Shown here piece after piece: positions 36,841 through 46,228 of a stretch of DNA of 47,368 bases. The position numbers and the translations under genes are program-made. Below the pieces are notes generated by a model. It saw only the letters and a program-made list of their open reading frames with translations, was not told where the DNA came from and ran no database searches. Position 1 is the first letter of the stretch, and every line of letters begins with the position of its first letter. Location: assembly GCA_030432305.1 (NCBI GenBank), contig JAUIHN010000001.1, positions 1 to 47,368 on the forward strand, written 5' to 3'. The stretch comes from a bacterium. Its GTDB lineage: Bacteria; Patescibacteriota; Saccharimonadia; Saccharimonadales; Saccharimonadaceae.

Positions 36841-36848
36841 CTCTCTCA

Positions 36849-36854
36849 AGTGTA
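36849..36854 (-). promoter_or_regulatory. -10 (TACACT) 8 bases before the O-antigen ligase gene
   Basis: Followed by TGAGAGAG and the ATG at 36840. Confidence 0.55.
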
Positions 36855-36863
36855 GCCCAAAAA

Positions 36864-36872
36864 TGCTATAAT
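36864..36872 (+). promoter_or_regulatory. Extended consensus -10 (TGCTATAAT) of the glycosylphosphotransferase gene
   Basis: Ten bases before the ATG at 36883, giving a leader of about three bases and no SD. Divergent from the ligase promoter. Confidence 0.65.
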
Positions 36873-36882
36873 ATCACCACTA

Positions 36883-38319
36883 ATGCCTGGCAAACACACC
36901 AAATTCTATAGTCTTATTCTGATAGCGGTCGACTTTTTGGTACTGCTGTTTGCCTTCAGCCTGGCCTACATTTTACGCGTGCAGCGCGACCCGCGCCCAC
37001 TCCTCACCAAAGTCTATGCTGACGAGTATTTTTTTAGCTTGCTTACTATTATTCCTTTTTGGATTGTAGTATTCGCGGCTCTCGGGCTCTACAGCGCCAC
37101 CGTCTACAACCGGCGGCTTGTCGAGTGGAGCAAGCTCGCGATTGGCTCATTCATTGGCATACTTATCGTGATTGGCTGGGAGTACGTGAGTAATGAAGTC
37201 TTGTTCCCGGCACGGCTCGTGGCGGTCTATGCGCTGGTTGGTTCGTTCGTACTTTTGGTGACAGAGCGAGAAGTGTTGCGGTGGGTGCGAGGTATTCTTT
37301 TTCGGTTCGGCCGCGGCACCAGCAGGGTGCTTATTGTCGGTAACTCGGCTGCGACGTACGACATTGCCGATAGTCTCGCCGACACAGGTAGGAGCGGCTA
37401 CGAAATCGTGGCCATCGCCGGGCCAAAAAAGGTCGTACCGCGTGGCCTCGACGTGCGGCAATTTAGCTCTATCGACACAGCGCTCAGCCACATCAACGAG
37501 CTCGGCATCACGACAATCATCCAGACCGACCTCTACGACTCAGCTGAACGTAACCAGCTGGTGCTCGGCGCTGCGCAGATGCACCACATCGGTTACAGTT
37601 TTATACCCGGCGAGGCAGAGTTTTATACCGGCAAAAATACAGTTGATGTTTTCCTGGGCTACCCAATGATTTCAGTCAGTCAGACGCCGCTGATTGGCTG
37701 GGGCGCCGTCGTCAAACACGCCTTTGATATCGTCACCTCCGCCCTGCTTTTGCTGCTCCTCTCGCCGCTCTTTTTGCTGCTGATTATTCTGCAAAAAATT
37801 CTCAACCCCGGCCCGGTATTTTATGTGTCAAAACGCCTGAGCCGCTTTTCCGAGCCAATCAGTCTTATTAAGTTTCGTAGCATGGGTGCAGAGTACGGTA
37901 AGACGGACGCCGCCGATGAATTTCGCGCCATGGGTCGAGATGATCTAGCGAAAGAGTACGAGAAGCACCGCAAGGTCGAGGACGATCCGCGCATTACTGG
38001 CTTTGGCAATTTTTTGCGCAAGACCTCGCTCGATGAGCTGCCGCAACTCATAAATGTTTTAAAGGGCGACCTTAGTCTGGTCGGGCCGCGCCCAATCTTG
38101 CCGCAAGAAGCTAAGGATTTACAAAAGCGCGCGGCGCTTCTGCACAGCGTCAAATCCGGCGTCACCGGCCTCTGGCAGGTGTCCGGTCGCAGCGCCCTGA
38201 GCTTTCACGAGCGCATCGAACTCGAACTCTTCTACGCACAGAACTGGAGCTTTTGGCTTGATATCAAGATTCTATTCAAAACACTCGCCGTGGTTGTGAG
38301 GCGACGAGGGGCGAAGTAA
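36883..38319 (+). CDS. Polyprenyl glycosylphosphotransferase (WbaP/WcaJ-like)
   Basis: A 478-residue initiating sugar-phosphate transferase. Four N-terminal TM helices (to about 125), a CoA-binding-like Rossmann domain (RVLIVGNSAATYDIADSL, about 148-165), a re-entrant/TM helix (about 283-305), and the bacterial sugar transferase domain: NPGPVFYVSKRLSR...IKFRSM, KTSLDELPQLINVLKGDLSLVGPRP and TGLWQVSGRS. It starts lipid-linked glycan assembly by moving a sugar-1-phosphate onto undecaprenyl phosphate. It and the divergent ligase probably begin and end the same pathway, with the GT4/GT2 and ManC genes supplying sugars. Confidence 0.93.
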   Translation: MPGKHTKFYSLILIAVDFLVLLFAFSLAYILRVQRDPRPLLTKVYADEYFFSLLTIIPFWIVVFAALGLYSATVYNRRLVEWSKLAIGSFIGILIVIGWEYVSNEVLFPARLVAVYALVGSFVLLVTEREVLRWVRGILFRFGRGTSRVLIVGNSAATYDIADSLADTGRSGYEIVAIAGPKKVVPRGLDVRQFSSIDTALSHINELGITTIIQTDLYDSAERNQLVLGAAQMHHIGYSFIPGEAEFYTGKNTVDVFLGYPMISVSQTPLIGWGAVVKHAFDIVTSALLLLLLSPLFLLLIILQKILNPGPVFYVSKRLSRFSEPISLIKFRSMGAEYGKTDAADEFRAMGRDDLAKEYEKHRKVEDDPRITGFGNFLRKTSLDELPQLINVLKGDLSLVGPRPILPQEAKDLQKRAALLHSVKSGVTGLWQVSGRSALSFHERIELELFYAQNWSFWLDIKILFKTLAVVVRRRGAK

Positions 38320-38322
38320 CTG

Positions 38323-38709
38323 CTACTGGCTGGACTTTAAGTCTTTTAGAAACGGGTTTTCTTCCCCGGCTGCTTCGAGATGAGGGAACCGCCAATTGTT
38401 TTTCTCCGCAGACAAGCCAGATCTTTCCGCCTCTATTGGTGTACAGAACTGATCGGGAGAGAGGCGAAATAGTGAAAAGGTGGGTGGGCTATGATAGTAA
38501 AAAGGGCCATAATCTGGACCAATTGAATCAATCGCCTCAACCACCGGTTTCTGCCCACATTCAAGCCATTTCGCATAAAACCTAATATTGCCGCCTATCC
38601 CTATAGCATCGATAGCTAGCCAGAGAGCCAAAATGACCCCCGCAGCGATGGCAATAGATTTTTTATGCAGAGAACTACTCTTGTTGGTTTTTTTTGCGCT
38701 TGAAGACAT
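38323..38709 (-). CDS. Small membrane-anchored hypothetical protein
   Basis: A 128-residue protein: basic Ser/Lys-rich N-terminus (MSSSAKKTNKSSSLHKKS), a TM segment at about 19-36, then an external domain of about 90 residues rich in Pro/Phe/Tyr (PDYGPFYYHSPPTFSLF) with two Cys. No family recognised. Its start lies inside the end of the SGNH gene (35-base overlap) with SD AGGAGGGG, so the two are translationally coupled and likely act together at the cell surface. Confidence 0.6.
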   Translation of the reverse strand: MSSSAKKTNKSSSLHKKSIAIAAGVILALWLAIDAIGIGGNIRFYAKWLECGQKPVVEAIDSIGPDYGPFYYHSPPTFSLFRLSPDQFCTPIEAERSGLSAEKNNWRFPHLEAAGEENPFLKDLKSSQ

Positions 38710-41332
38710 AACCTACCCCTCCTACTAATAATACACCACTAAAGGCTATAGCTACTGCCCAAGGCCTGTCTCTCGAGACCCCCTTTACATCTCCCCCGCC
38801 GTCTATTATCACTTCCTCGCCCGCACCTATAATCCACGCATCATCCGTCAAAGCCAGCTTTCCATCCTGTCCTAGTTGAACCCTGCCATCAACTAAAGGA
38901 GCACCACTACTCGGAATATAACTTTTCTCTACCTCATCACCACCACTATCTCCAGGGGGCTCTCCTACTTCATCAAGAGGGAAGGTTTGTTGTGGTGGAG
39001 CAAGAACAGTAATGTATTGATAGTACTTAACTGGCGCACCGAGAGGCGTAGTCCCCTCAAGCACCAGGAGATGCCTACCGGGCTGCATTGCAGATATATC
39101 CACCGTCTCATTCATCCCCCCTTGAGGAGTAGTTTCATACACGCCTAAGCTCACCTTGTCCGAGTAGCCAACTAAATTGACAAGCGAACTGGGATCAAAT
39201 GTGAACGGCTTGGTGATAATCTTTATAGATGAACCAAAGGCCGCTTGAGCGTCTTCGACCAGCTTCGTCGGCAGTGAAGTGACCGCATCCTCTCTTGGTG
39301 TATATTCAACTCGTTCGGGTATTTTATCTGTCTCAAACACACCCTCCTGTTTTATCTTATTCGCAATTTTCTCGTGGCCAAGAGCGTTTGGATGGAATAT
39401 TTCTTGCACACTCTCGCCAGATATAACATCTTGATAGCCAGCAGCAGTGATTCCCGTCATATACTTTGAACCTTCACACATACGACCTCCATTTAGCACA
39501 TCCTGGATATCCACATACGAAACAGCTGTATTATGTGCAAGCCTTCTGAGCATAGTGTTCATGTGTGAAATCGCTTTATTGATGGCAACCCGCTCTGCTT
39601 TTGATAACGATCCGGAGTTATATGTCAAAGAGCAAGAGAAATCGTCGCTACTTATAAAACTCGGATACCCCAAAATAATAATTCTCGTATCCGGGGAACT
39701 CTCTTTGATGCTTTCTACAAGCTTTTTGTTGTATATGTATTGAGTGTCAATTGCGTCAAGTAAAAGCTTCTCTAGCTCCGACCCTGGTGTTGCATAGCCG
39801 CAGTCTGTAATCGAGCTTGGAAGAACAAGGTCTTCCCACTGCGGGAAACCACAATAGGTGAGTATATCTGAAAAGCCGACATCATTCCCGCCGCCAGTGA
39901 GCGTAACTACCTCTGGAGTGTACCTTTTGACAAATTCAAGTTGAGGGACAATACCTGGGAAAAAATTGTCAATGGCATCCTGACGCATACGTTCTCGGCC
40001 AGCCTCGTCCTGCTCAGCTAGCTCATTATGCTGTCCAACGTAGCTCTTCATGTTCGACCAATAGTCGAAGACAATCTGTGCTCCCGAGCAAGCAACCGAT
40101 TTCATACCTTCTTCAGAAATTCCATAATGATCACGCAAGAGAAACGGGTAAGAGCGGCTACTAATATGGCATTTACCTCTATCTTCTGTACCCGGCAAAT
40201 AATATGACGACCCGTCTGGTTTCTCGCCAACATCCCCCTCACCACTACTATACGAATCCCCCATTGCCAGATATTTCAACCGATATGGCTCGACATAGCC
40301 CGGCTTAGTGAGTTTTACCCATCGCTCCTGGTTACCGCCCAGTTTTTCTAAAAATGTTATGAAGTTCCCACTGCTATCAATATCGACATACCTGACGCTT
40401 CTGACATGTCTAGAGGAGTAGTCGACGCCGCTTGAGCTACTGAGCACGTCAACGAGCAATTTGCTAGGACAGCTAGTCTGCGCTTCATCATTCAATGAAC
40501 CGAGCGGGTCATCAAAAATAGAGACCGGTGCTTGAGCACAATTGCCGTCAACCTGATAGATACTGGCCTTCTGCCTACTCTCTCCGGTAATGACACTCCT
40601 TCCATTATCCGAGATGCCGAACACATAAACATCCCGAGAGAACGCTTCACTCGAAAAGCCTTGAAGTGTTCCGTTTGATAAGTCGATACGAAACAGTCCG
40701 TACCCTTCCAGCCCGCCAACCAGCCAATCTCCATTGGAGGACATTGCCACATTTATAGTTCTTGATTGGTCGCCAAAGTAACTGCTGCCGCGTGCGCTTA
40801 AAGTATATTCCTGGCCTTTGTAGCTATATGCAGTGTCTATAGCAGCAAGCAAATCAACGATTACCCTGACAGACCCAGCGTCATTCAAGACAACGGTATC
40901 GCTCATAGGCGACACATGCCAACTATAGCTCTGCCAGTACGGATATAGGTTGTTAATCCGATAAAAATTCGGGTCGTCATCTGTTTTGACCGCCATCGTG
41001 CTGGTGTTGTTGCAGCCCCAGCGAGTCTGAGTGCACTCCTCGATGTAGGCAAATTGGAATGACTTCGCCTGGTAAACACAGCCGTCCACTGCCTCAGAGA
41101 AGCTGCCCACCTTAATCTCCCGCTCCTGGCACTGATGGGTGTGGTTGGCTATGCGTGGAGTGCCGACCAAAGGATCGTCGATGAGCTCAGCAGTTGCACC
41201 AGCCGAAAACCAGCTCAGAGCCTCCGCATGTGTTGCCTCTGCCGACATATAAAAAACGACGAGTACACTCGCCGCAATCACCATCAAAAAAGCCCAATAT
41301 ATCGAAGTTATCTTTTCCAAACAACGTTTCAT
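38675..41332 (-). CDS. Large surface-anchored SGNH/GDSL hydrolase
   Basis: An 885-residue envelope protein. Signal/anchor helix (12-30); a beta-rich region (about 60-345) with repeated strands resembling a propeller (NVAMSSNGDWLVGG, FGISDNGRSVITG, VDIDSSGNFITFLEK); an SGNH hydrolase domain (350-665) with GDSYS (Ser360), GGND (481-484) and HPNALGH (His647, His653); then a beta-sandwich-like region, a Pro/Gly linker and a C-terminal TM helix with KRKKNQQE. SGNH enzymes are esterases, lipases or glycan deacylases. The paired propeller-like and hydrolase domains with membrane anchoring suggest processing of surface glycans or host lipids. Flanked by polysaccharide genes. Confidence 0.88.
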   Translation of the reverse strand: MKRCLEKITSIYWAFLMVIAASVLVVFYMSAEATHAEALSWFSAGATAELIDDPLVGTPRIANHTHQCQEREIKVGSFSEAVDGCVYQAKSFQFAYIEECTQTRWGCNNTSTMAVKTDDDPNFYRINNLYPYWQSYSWHVSPMSDTVVLNDAGSVRVIVDLLAAIDTAYSYKGQEYTLSARGSSYFGDQSRTINVAMSSNGDWLVGGLEGYGLFRIDLSNGTLQGFSSEAFSRDVYVFGISDNGRSVITGESRQKASIYQVDGNCAQAPVSIFDDPLGSLNDEAQTSCPSKLLVDVLSSSSGVDYSSRHVRSVRYVDIDSSGNFITFLEKLGGNQERWVKLTKPGYVEPYRLKYLAMGDSYSSGEGDVGEKPDGSSYYLPGTEDRGKCHISSRSYPFLLRDHYGISEEGMKSVACSGAQIVFDYWSNMKSYVGQHNELAEQDEAGRERMRQDAIDNFFPGIVPQLEFVKRYTPEVVTLTGGGNDVGFSDILTYCGFPQWEDLVLPSSITDCGYATPGSELEKLLLDAIDTQYIYNKKLVESIKESSPDTRIIILGYPSFISSDDFSCSLTYNSGSLSKAERVAINKAISHMNTMLRRLAHNTAVSYVDIQDVLNGGRMCEGSKYMTGITAAGYQDVISGESVQEIFHPNALGHEKIANKIKQEGVFETDKIPERVEYTPREDAVTSLPTKLVEDAQAAFGSSIKIITKPFTFDPSSLVNLVGYSDKVSLGVYETTPQGGMNETVDISAMQPGRHLLVLEGTTPLGAPVKYYQYITVLAPPQQTFPLDEVGEPPGDSGGDEVEKSYIPSSGAPLVDGRVQLGQDGKLALTDDAWIIGAGEEVIIDGGGDVKGVSRDRPWAVAIAFSGVLLVGGVGYVFKRKKNQQE

Positions 41333-41392
41333 ATGAATGTCAATCTCTCTACCCGCTAGTGTACTCTACTATGCTGGATTCGCATAGCCCGC

Positions 41393-41398
41393 TATACT
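41393..41398 (+). promoter_or_regulatory. -10 (TATACT) 6 bases before the GT4 gene
   Basis: Followed by TACAGT and the ATG at 41405; no SD. Confidence 0.6.
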
Positions 41399-41404
41399 TA
41401 CAGT

Positions 41405-42541
41405 ATGTCTAAAACACCAAAAATCGCCATCGTCGCCGAGTTCTTGACTGTTATGGGCGGGGCGGAGAATGTCGTGCTGGCGCTTCATGAAGCCTTTCCA
41501 AGCGCCACTGTTTTTACTGCCATCTACGACGAAGAGCGCGTGCTGCCAGCTTTCAAGGAAATGGATATCCGCACGACGTGGCTACAGAAGTTTCCAAAAA
41601 AACTACGCAAAATGTACAAGCTATTTCCGACCCTGCAAGTTAAGGCTTTTCAAGACCTCGACCTCAGCGAATTTGATATCATCATCACCAGCTCGTACTT
41701 AAACGCCAATCAAGTACAAAAAACCAGGTCAGATCAGGTCTTAATTTCCTACTGCCACACGCCGGCGCGGTACTACTGGAGCCACTACGAGCAGTACAAA
41801 AAACAGCCCGGCTACGGCAAACTTGACTCACTCATTCGTCTGCTCATACCGCTGCTCGTGCCGCACCAAAGAAAGCTTGACTACGAGGCAGCTCAAGAAG
41901 TCGATGTTTTTATCGCCAACTCCACCGAAACCCAAAGGCGTATCAAAAAATATTATGGCAAACCTTCGCTGGTGATTCACCCGCCGGTTGACATTGCGCG
42001 CTTTACTCCAACTAAAACCAGAGGCGAGCATTATGTCACTATGGGGCGGCAGCTGCCATACAAGCGCTATGACCTTGTGGTTGAAGCCTGCACGAGGCTG
42101 AATGTCCCGCTCAAAGTATTTGGCAATGGCCCAGCGCATAAAGAACTGGAAAAGCTGGCCGGCCCATCTGTTTCCTTTCATACCGATCGCTTCGGCGACG
42201 CCTCGGACGCCGAGCTTGAAAAGGCGCTGAACACCGCCAAAGGCTTTATCTACGCCGCCGAAGAAGATTTTGGCATCGTGCAAGTGGAGGCACTGGCCGC
42301 CGGCGCTCCCGTTATCACGTACGGGAAAGCCGGTGCACTCGACATCGTACAAGACATGGAAAGCGGCGTGTTATTTTATCAGCAAACCGTCGGCTCGGTA
42401 GTCGATGCAATCAAGCGTGCCGAGCAGGTAGATTTCCTGCCCGCCACACTAAACCGTAAATCTCGTCGTTTTGATAAAAGCCTTTTCTTGACCAAGATAA
42501 AGAAGGTTGTGAGCGACAGTATTGTGACACCAAAGGCATAA
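41405..42541 (+). CDS. Family 4 glycosyltransferase (mannosyltransferase-like)
   Basis: A 378-residue GT-B enzyme. The N-terminal acceptor domain begins KIAIVAEFLTVMGGAENVV, YCHTPARYYW is typical of WbaZ/WbdB-like mannosyltransferases, and the C-terminal donor domain contains YVTMGRQLPYKRYDLVVEA and the E-x7-E motif in EEDFGIVQVEALAAG. The donor is probably a GDP- or UDP-hexose; with manC 2.5 kb away, GDP-mannose is a reasonable guess. No TM segments; cytoplasmic, membrane-peripheral. Leaderless promoter geometry. It ends next to the convergent YdcF-like gene with no spacer. Confidence 0.9.
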   Translation: MSKTPKIAIVAEFLTVMGGAENVVLALHEAFPSATVFTAIYDEERVLPAFKEMDIRTTWLQKFPKKLRKMYKLFPTLQVKAFQDLDLSEFDIIITSSYLNANQVQKTRSDQVLISYCHTPARYYWSHYEQYKKQPGYGKLDSLIRLLIPLLVPHQRKLDYEAAQEVDVFIANSTETQRRIKKYYGKPSLVIHPPVDIARFTPTKTRGEHYVTMGRQLPYKRYDLVVEACTRLNVPLKVFGNGPAHKELEKLAGPSVSFHTDRFGDASDAELEKALNTAKGFIYAAEEDFGIVQVEALAAGAPVITYGKAGALDIVQDMESGVLFYQQTVGSVVDAIKRAEQVDFLPATLNRKSRRFDKSLFLTKIKKVVSDSIVTPKA

Positions 42542-43111
42542 TTAAATATCAGCAGCCTGAGACGCAGCTGCCAACTTAGCTCGCCATTTTTCCATGGCTG
42601 CGCGCTCACTCAGTTCATCATCAAGCTGCCAAGTTTCTAGTTCTCTCGCCCAAGAGTCGTCCATAAACCCTAATGCTCTTCTACCAACATCGACGACACG
42701 TTTCAAATGAAACGGGTGAGAAACAAGTCCAAGCTTTCGTTTGCCACTAATAATATCGGTGAAGAATTCTGAATGTTTCCCTTGACTCCTTAGAAAATTC
42801 TCTTCAGTGTCTGTCGACTCATCCTCAATCAGAACCACCTCCTCCTTTATCGTGTCATACTGTTCAAGCAAAAATTTAGCCATAAGACGCGCCTCTCTAT
42901 TGACAGGTGGGTTGTCATTCAACTCCTTGCTATAGCCACCGGAAATTAAAATCAGGCCAGACTCCTTATTAAAATTGGGGTCAAGCCATGCCTCAGCAGT
43001 ACGATGCACGCGGCACTTTGCCATATCTGACAAGAACAACTCACCATCTTCGGCAATGCCAGCCGTACCAAAAGTCATTATCCGATTGCCAGGTCCATAG
43101 TATCTACTCAT
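42542..43111 (-). CDS. YdcF/SanA-like DUF218 domain protein
   Basis: 189 residues from the Met at 43111; a longer frame running back through glmS is rejected. The DUF218 signature is LILISGGYSKELNDNPPVNREARLMAKFL (about 62-90) with VVLIEDESTDTEENF (about 101-115) and an HPFHLKR later. DUF218 proteins (YdcF, SanA, ElyC) bind nucleotide-like ligands, and ElyC/SanA affect envelope polymer synthesis. No TM helix is present, so this one is probably cytoplasmic. Located eight bases after the glmS stop. Confidence 0.82.
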   Translation of the reverse strand: MSRYYGPGNRIMTFGTAGIAEDGELFLSDMAKCRVHRTAEAWLDPNFNKESGLILISGGYSKELNDNPPVNREARLMAKFLLEQYDTIKEEVVLIEDESTDTEENFLRSQGKHSEFFTDIISGKRKLGLVSHPFHLKRVVDVGRRALGFMDDSWARELETWQLDDELSERAAMEKWRAKLAAASQAADI

Positions 43112-43119
43112 GGCAGATT

Positions 43120-44949
43120 CTACTCTACCGTCACACTCTTTGCCAAATTTCGCGGCTGATCGACGTCGTTGCCGCGGGCGACTGCTACGTAGTAGGCCAG
43201 GAGCTGGGAGATAACATTGAAAACAAGTGGGGTGAATAGCTCGAGCTTGGTATTCACCCGAATCACCTTCTCGGCCGCTATTCGCTTGGAGGTGTTGGTA
43301 ATGGCGATAGCGTGCGCGCCGCGGGCGTTCATTTCTATGAGGTTGCTCTGGCTTTTTTCGTACAGCCAATTGTCCTGGATGTAGCAAACTTCAAAGAAGC
43401 GGTCGTCGATGAGCGCGATCGGCCCGTGTTTGAGTTCGCCAGCAGCGTAGCCTTCGGCGTGAACGTAACTAACTTCTTTTAGTTTCAGGGCGCCTTCGAG
43501 CGCAATCGGGTATAGCGCGTCGCGACCAATGTAGAGCGCGTGTTCGTAGTGAGCATAGGCTTTGGCAATCTTCTGCACTTCTTTGTCGTGTTTTTTGAGT
43601 ACCTTTTCAATTTCACTTGGCAAGGCTTCGAGTTCGTGAATATAGCTGCGAAGCTGCATTTGCCCGACACCCTTGGCCTGAGCTAGCATGAGGCCAAAAA
43701 TCGTGATGGCCGCGACCTGCGAAGTAAAGGCCTTGGTGCTGGCTACGCTGATTTCTGCCCCCACGTGTACATAGACACCGCCGTCAACTTCGCGCGCAAT
43801 CGTGCTACCGACAGCATTCACCACACCAAGGCACTTCACGCCGCGACGCTTTAGTTCTTGCAGGCAGGCCAGCGTATCGGCAGTCTCACCGCTCTGGCTG
43901 ACGATGAGCGCCACGGTGTTTTTTGGTACAGTGAACGAACGATACCGGAGCTCGCTGGCGATTTGCGAACTAAACGTCACGCCGTCGAGGAATTGCTCAA
44001 TAAAGTAACCGGCCTCAAGCCCTGCGTAATATGCCGTACCACAGCCAATCACCATAACGTGCTCGACTTTCCGAATCTCATTATCGCTCATGTTGAGGCC
44101 ACCTAGGCGAGCTCTGAGCGGATCGGCACTAACACGTCCCAGCAGTGTGCTATTAAGACTCTCTGGCTGCTCGTAAATTTCCTTTAACAGGAAATGGTCG
44201 TAGCCTTTCTTTTGAATCGACTGGAGATCGAGCTCCAATTTTTCAACACTGGCATTGATTTCGTTTGCCTCGATGTCGTATAGCTGCACACCTTCGCGTG
44301 TACAGACGCCAATTTCGCCGTCTCGCATATAAATCACTTGGTCGGTGTGCCCGACCAGAGCAGAGGCATCGCTGGCAACAAATACTTCGTCGTCGCCTAA
44401 GCCCACAATCAGCGGACTGCCCTTTCTAGCTACCACAATTTCGCTTGGATTCTTAACGCTGAGAACAGCGATGCCGTACGCGCCCACTACCATTTTCAGC
44501 GCCTGACTGACGGCGCTCACTAGGCTAGTGCCGTCTTTTTTGTAAATGTAGTCGACCAGTGCGGTCAGAACTTCGGTGTCGGTTTCGCTCTTGAAGTCGT
44601 AATCGTATTTTGTCAGCTCGGTCTTTAAATCCTGATAATTCTCGATAATGCCATTGTGCACCAGATAGATATCGCCAACATTGTGCGGGTGGGCATTGCG
44701 CTTGCTTGGCGCACCGTGTGTCGCCCAGCGCGTATGGCCAATGCCAACTTCGTCGTCTTTTTTGTGATTTAGTATCTTCTTTTCAAGCTCCGCCACCTTA
44801 CCCTTTTCGCGTAGTGAGGTCGGCTCACCCGAAGCACCAAGCGTGACAATCCCGGCGCTATCGTAACCACGATACTCGAGCCGCTTCAAGCCGCTTAGTA
44901 GCACCTGTTGCGACTCCTTGTCGCCAATATATCCAACGATTCCGCACAT
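43120..44949 (-). CDS. glmS: Glucosamine--fructose-6-phosphate aminotransferase (isomerizing)
   Basis: Full-length, 609 residues. The N-terminal class II glutaminase begins with the nucleophile Cys2 (MCGIVGYIGD) and has GHTRWATHG near 73 and NGIIEN near 98. Two SIS domains follow (GCGTAYYAGLEAGYFIEQ and SQSGETADTLACL; then LYIGRD...LKLKEVSYVHAEGYAAGELKHGPIAL), ending PRNLAKSVTVE. It makes glucosamine-6-P from fructose-6-P and glutamine, the entry to UDP-GlcNAc for peptidoglycan and glycans. SD AAAGGA. The 112-bp gap upstream is too short for, and does not resemble, a glmS ribozyme. Confidence 0.97.
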   Translation of the reverse strand: MCGIVGYIGDKESQQVLLSGLKRLEYRGYDSAGIVTLGASGEPTSLREKGKVAELEKKILNHKKDDEVGIGHTRWATHGAPSKRNAHPHNVGDIYLVHNGIIENYQDLKTELTKYDYDFKSETDTEVLTALVDYIYKKDGTSLVSAVSQALKMVVGAYGIAVLSVKNPSEIVVARKGSPLIVGLGDDEVFVASDASALVGHTDQVIYMRDGEIGVCTREGVQLYDIEANEINASVEKLELDLQSIQKKGYDHFLLKEIYEQPESLNSTLLGRVSADPLRARLGGLNMSDNEIRKVEHVMVIGCGTAYYAGLEAGYFIEQFLDGVTFSSQIASELRYRSFTVPKNTVALIVSQSGETADTLACLQELKRRGVKCLGVVNAVGSTIAREVDGGVYVHVGAEISVASTKAFTSQVAAITIFGLMLAQAKGVGQMQLRSYIHELEALPSEIEKVLKKHDKEVQKIAKAYAHYEHALYIGRDALYPIALEGALKLKEVSYVHAEGYAAGELKHGPIALIDDRFFEVCYIQDNWLYEKSQSNLIEMNARGAHAIAITNTSKRIAAEKVIRVNTKLELFTPLVFNVISQLLAYYVAVARGNDVDQPRNLAKSVTVE

Positions 44950-45061
44950 ATATCAATCCTTTCAACAAAACGTTTCATGTTTGATATATTCAATACTACT
45001 CCGATTTTATTGAAAATTCATAGAAATGTCTATATTACAACATATAATATACATCCAGCCC

Positions 45062-46144
45062 CTATAGGTAGCGCGTATTGTTGGTATCTTTTAGAAGCGC
45101 CTGGATATCCTTAATCTTGTCGATGTCGTCTTTCGGTACAACCAGCAGCGCATCGTCACTATCGACGACCACCATATTCTTGAGCCCAGCAACAGCCACG
45201 AGTTTATCCTTCCGCCTTGCCTTCACTAGCGTGCCACTTGTATCGACTGCCACGACATTGGCATCGAAATGATTTTCGTCATCGTCGGCGTCAAACTCGC
45301 GCACACTCTCCCATGTGCCGACATCGGTGTTTTTAAACGGCAACAGAATCACGACGGCTTCGCCCGAATCCATAATCTTGCGCGTTACATCTTCGGTCGG
45401 CCCCTTTTCCATGGTTTCATATATCGCCCGGATTGCCTCTTGCTCACCCGGCTTATCGAAGGCGTCTTTTATTTTCATCAGTGCTTCGTACCAGTCCGGG
45501 CGGTGTTTTTTGTACGCCTCAATAATCTTCGTGGGGTACCAACACAGATGATTCCAATGCGTCACAACCCTGAAATTTTCGACCAAGTCCCTGGTCTCGC
45601 GCAGCGTTTTCTTGCGGTAATGAAATTTCGCTAACCGATAGGCTTCGACGGCGTCATTCTCTACAGAGTCACCGAGCTCCAGATAGTCAGCACCCATATT
45701 CGGCCCGGTTGCCTTGACGCCGCCAGTGATATAGCAACCAGTCTCGGCGACAATCTTCTCTGCCGCCTTTATCATTTCGATAAACTTCTCGCCCGGCTCG
45801 CGTACCATATCGCCCTGCACATAAAACACCGGCTCGTCCGGAAATAGCATCGAGAGCCGCAGGAATGCCAGCCCTTCGCCCGGGCCGCGATCGAGCGCGA
45901 TATCCGGTTCGACGATGTAATTTTTCAGAGGAATTTGCGGCGATTGTTCGGAGATATATTTGATGAATTTATGCTTGGTAGATACAAAAATATCCTCCGC
46001 CGGATAAGCCGTGAGGAGAGTTTCTATACAGAATTGATACGCCGAGACCTCGCCGATAATCGGCTGGAATTGCTTTGGTTTATCCTGCCTGGAGTATGGC
46101 CACAGCTTCGTACCCTGGCCACCCGCTACCACAAGTATTTTCAT
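45062..46144 (-). CDS. manC: Mannose-1-phosphate guanylyltransferase
   Basis: A 360-residue nucleotidyltransferase of the GMP/ManC type. The pyrophosphorylase motif is VVAGGQGTKLWPYSRQDKPKQF (5-26; Lys instead of the usual Arg in GTRLWP). Also visible are EPDIALDRGPG near 82, FYVQGD near 110 and the FKNTDVGTWESV segment (about 263-274) typical of GDP-Man pyrophosphorylases. It makes GDP-mannose from GTP and mannose-1-P. It lacks the C-terminal phosphomannose isomerase domain of bifunctional ManC. SD AGAGGT. It probably supplies the GT4/GT2 enzymes nearby. Confidence 0.88.
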   Translation of the reverse strand: MKILVVAGGQGTKLWPYSRQDKPKQFQPIIGEVSAYQFCIETLLTAYPAEDIFVSTKHKFIKYISEQSPQIPLKNYIVEPDIALDRGPGEGLAFLRLSMLFPDEPVFYVQGDMVREPGEKFIEMIKAAEKIVAETGCYITGGVKATGPNMGADYLELGDSVENDAVEAYRLAKFHYRKKTLRETRDLVENFRVVTHWNHLCWYPTKIIEAYKKHRPDWYEALMKIKDAFDKPGEQEAIRAIYETMEKGPTEDVTRKIMDSGEAVVILLPFKNTDVGTWESVREFDADDDENHFDANVVAVDTSGTLVKARRKDKLVAVAGLKNMVVVDSDDALLVVPKDDIDKIKDIQALLKDTNNTRYL

Positions 46145-46212
46145 GTCTACCTCTTTAGCTACATTATTCTACGTTTATTATATAGCAGGTGGCGGCTGTT
46201 GACGTCACGAAC

Positions 46213-46221
46213 TGCTACAAT
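46213..46221 (+). promoter_or_regulatory. Extended -10 (TGCTACAAT) 7 bases before the GT2 gene
   Basis: Followed by GATAGTT and the ATG at 46229. It sets the start; a longer frame into manC is rejected. Confidence 0.65.
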
Positions 46222-46228
46222 GATAGTT

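Noticed and set aside
44950-45061. glmS ribozyme or riboswitch upstream of glmS
   Set aside because: The gap is only 112 bp, AT-rich, and shows none of the ribozyme's conserved GC-rich core. An ordinary SD is present.
45935-46228. N-terminal extension of the GT2 protein
   Set aside because: It would be antisense to manC and start far from the GT-A fold. The ATG at 46229 directly follows an extended -10 and begins the conserved strand.
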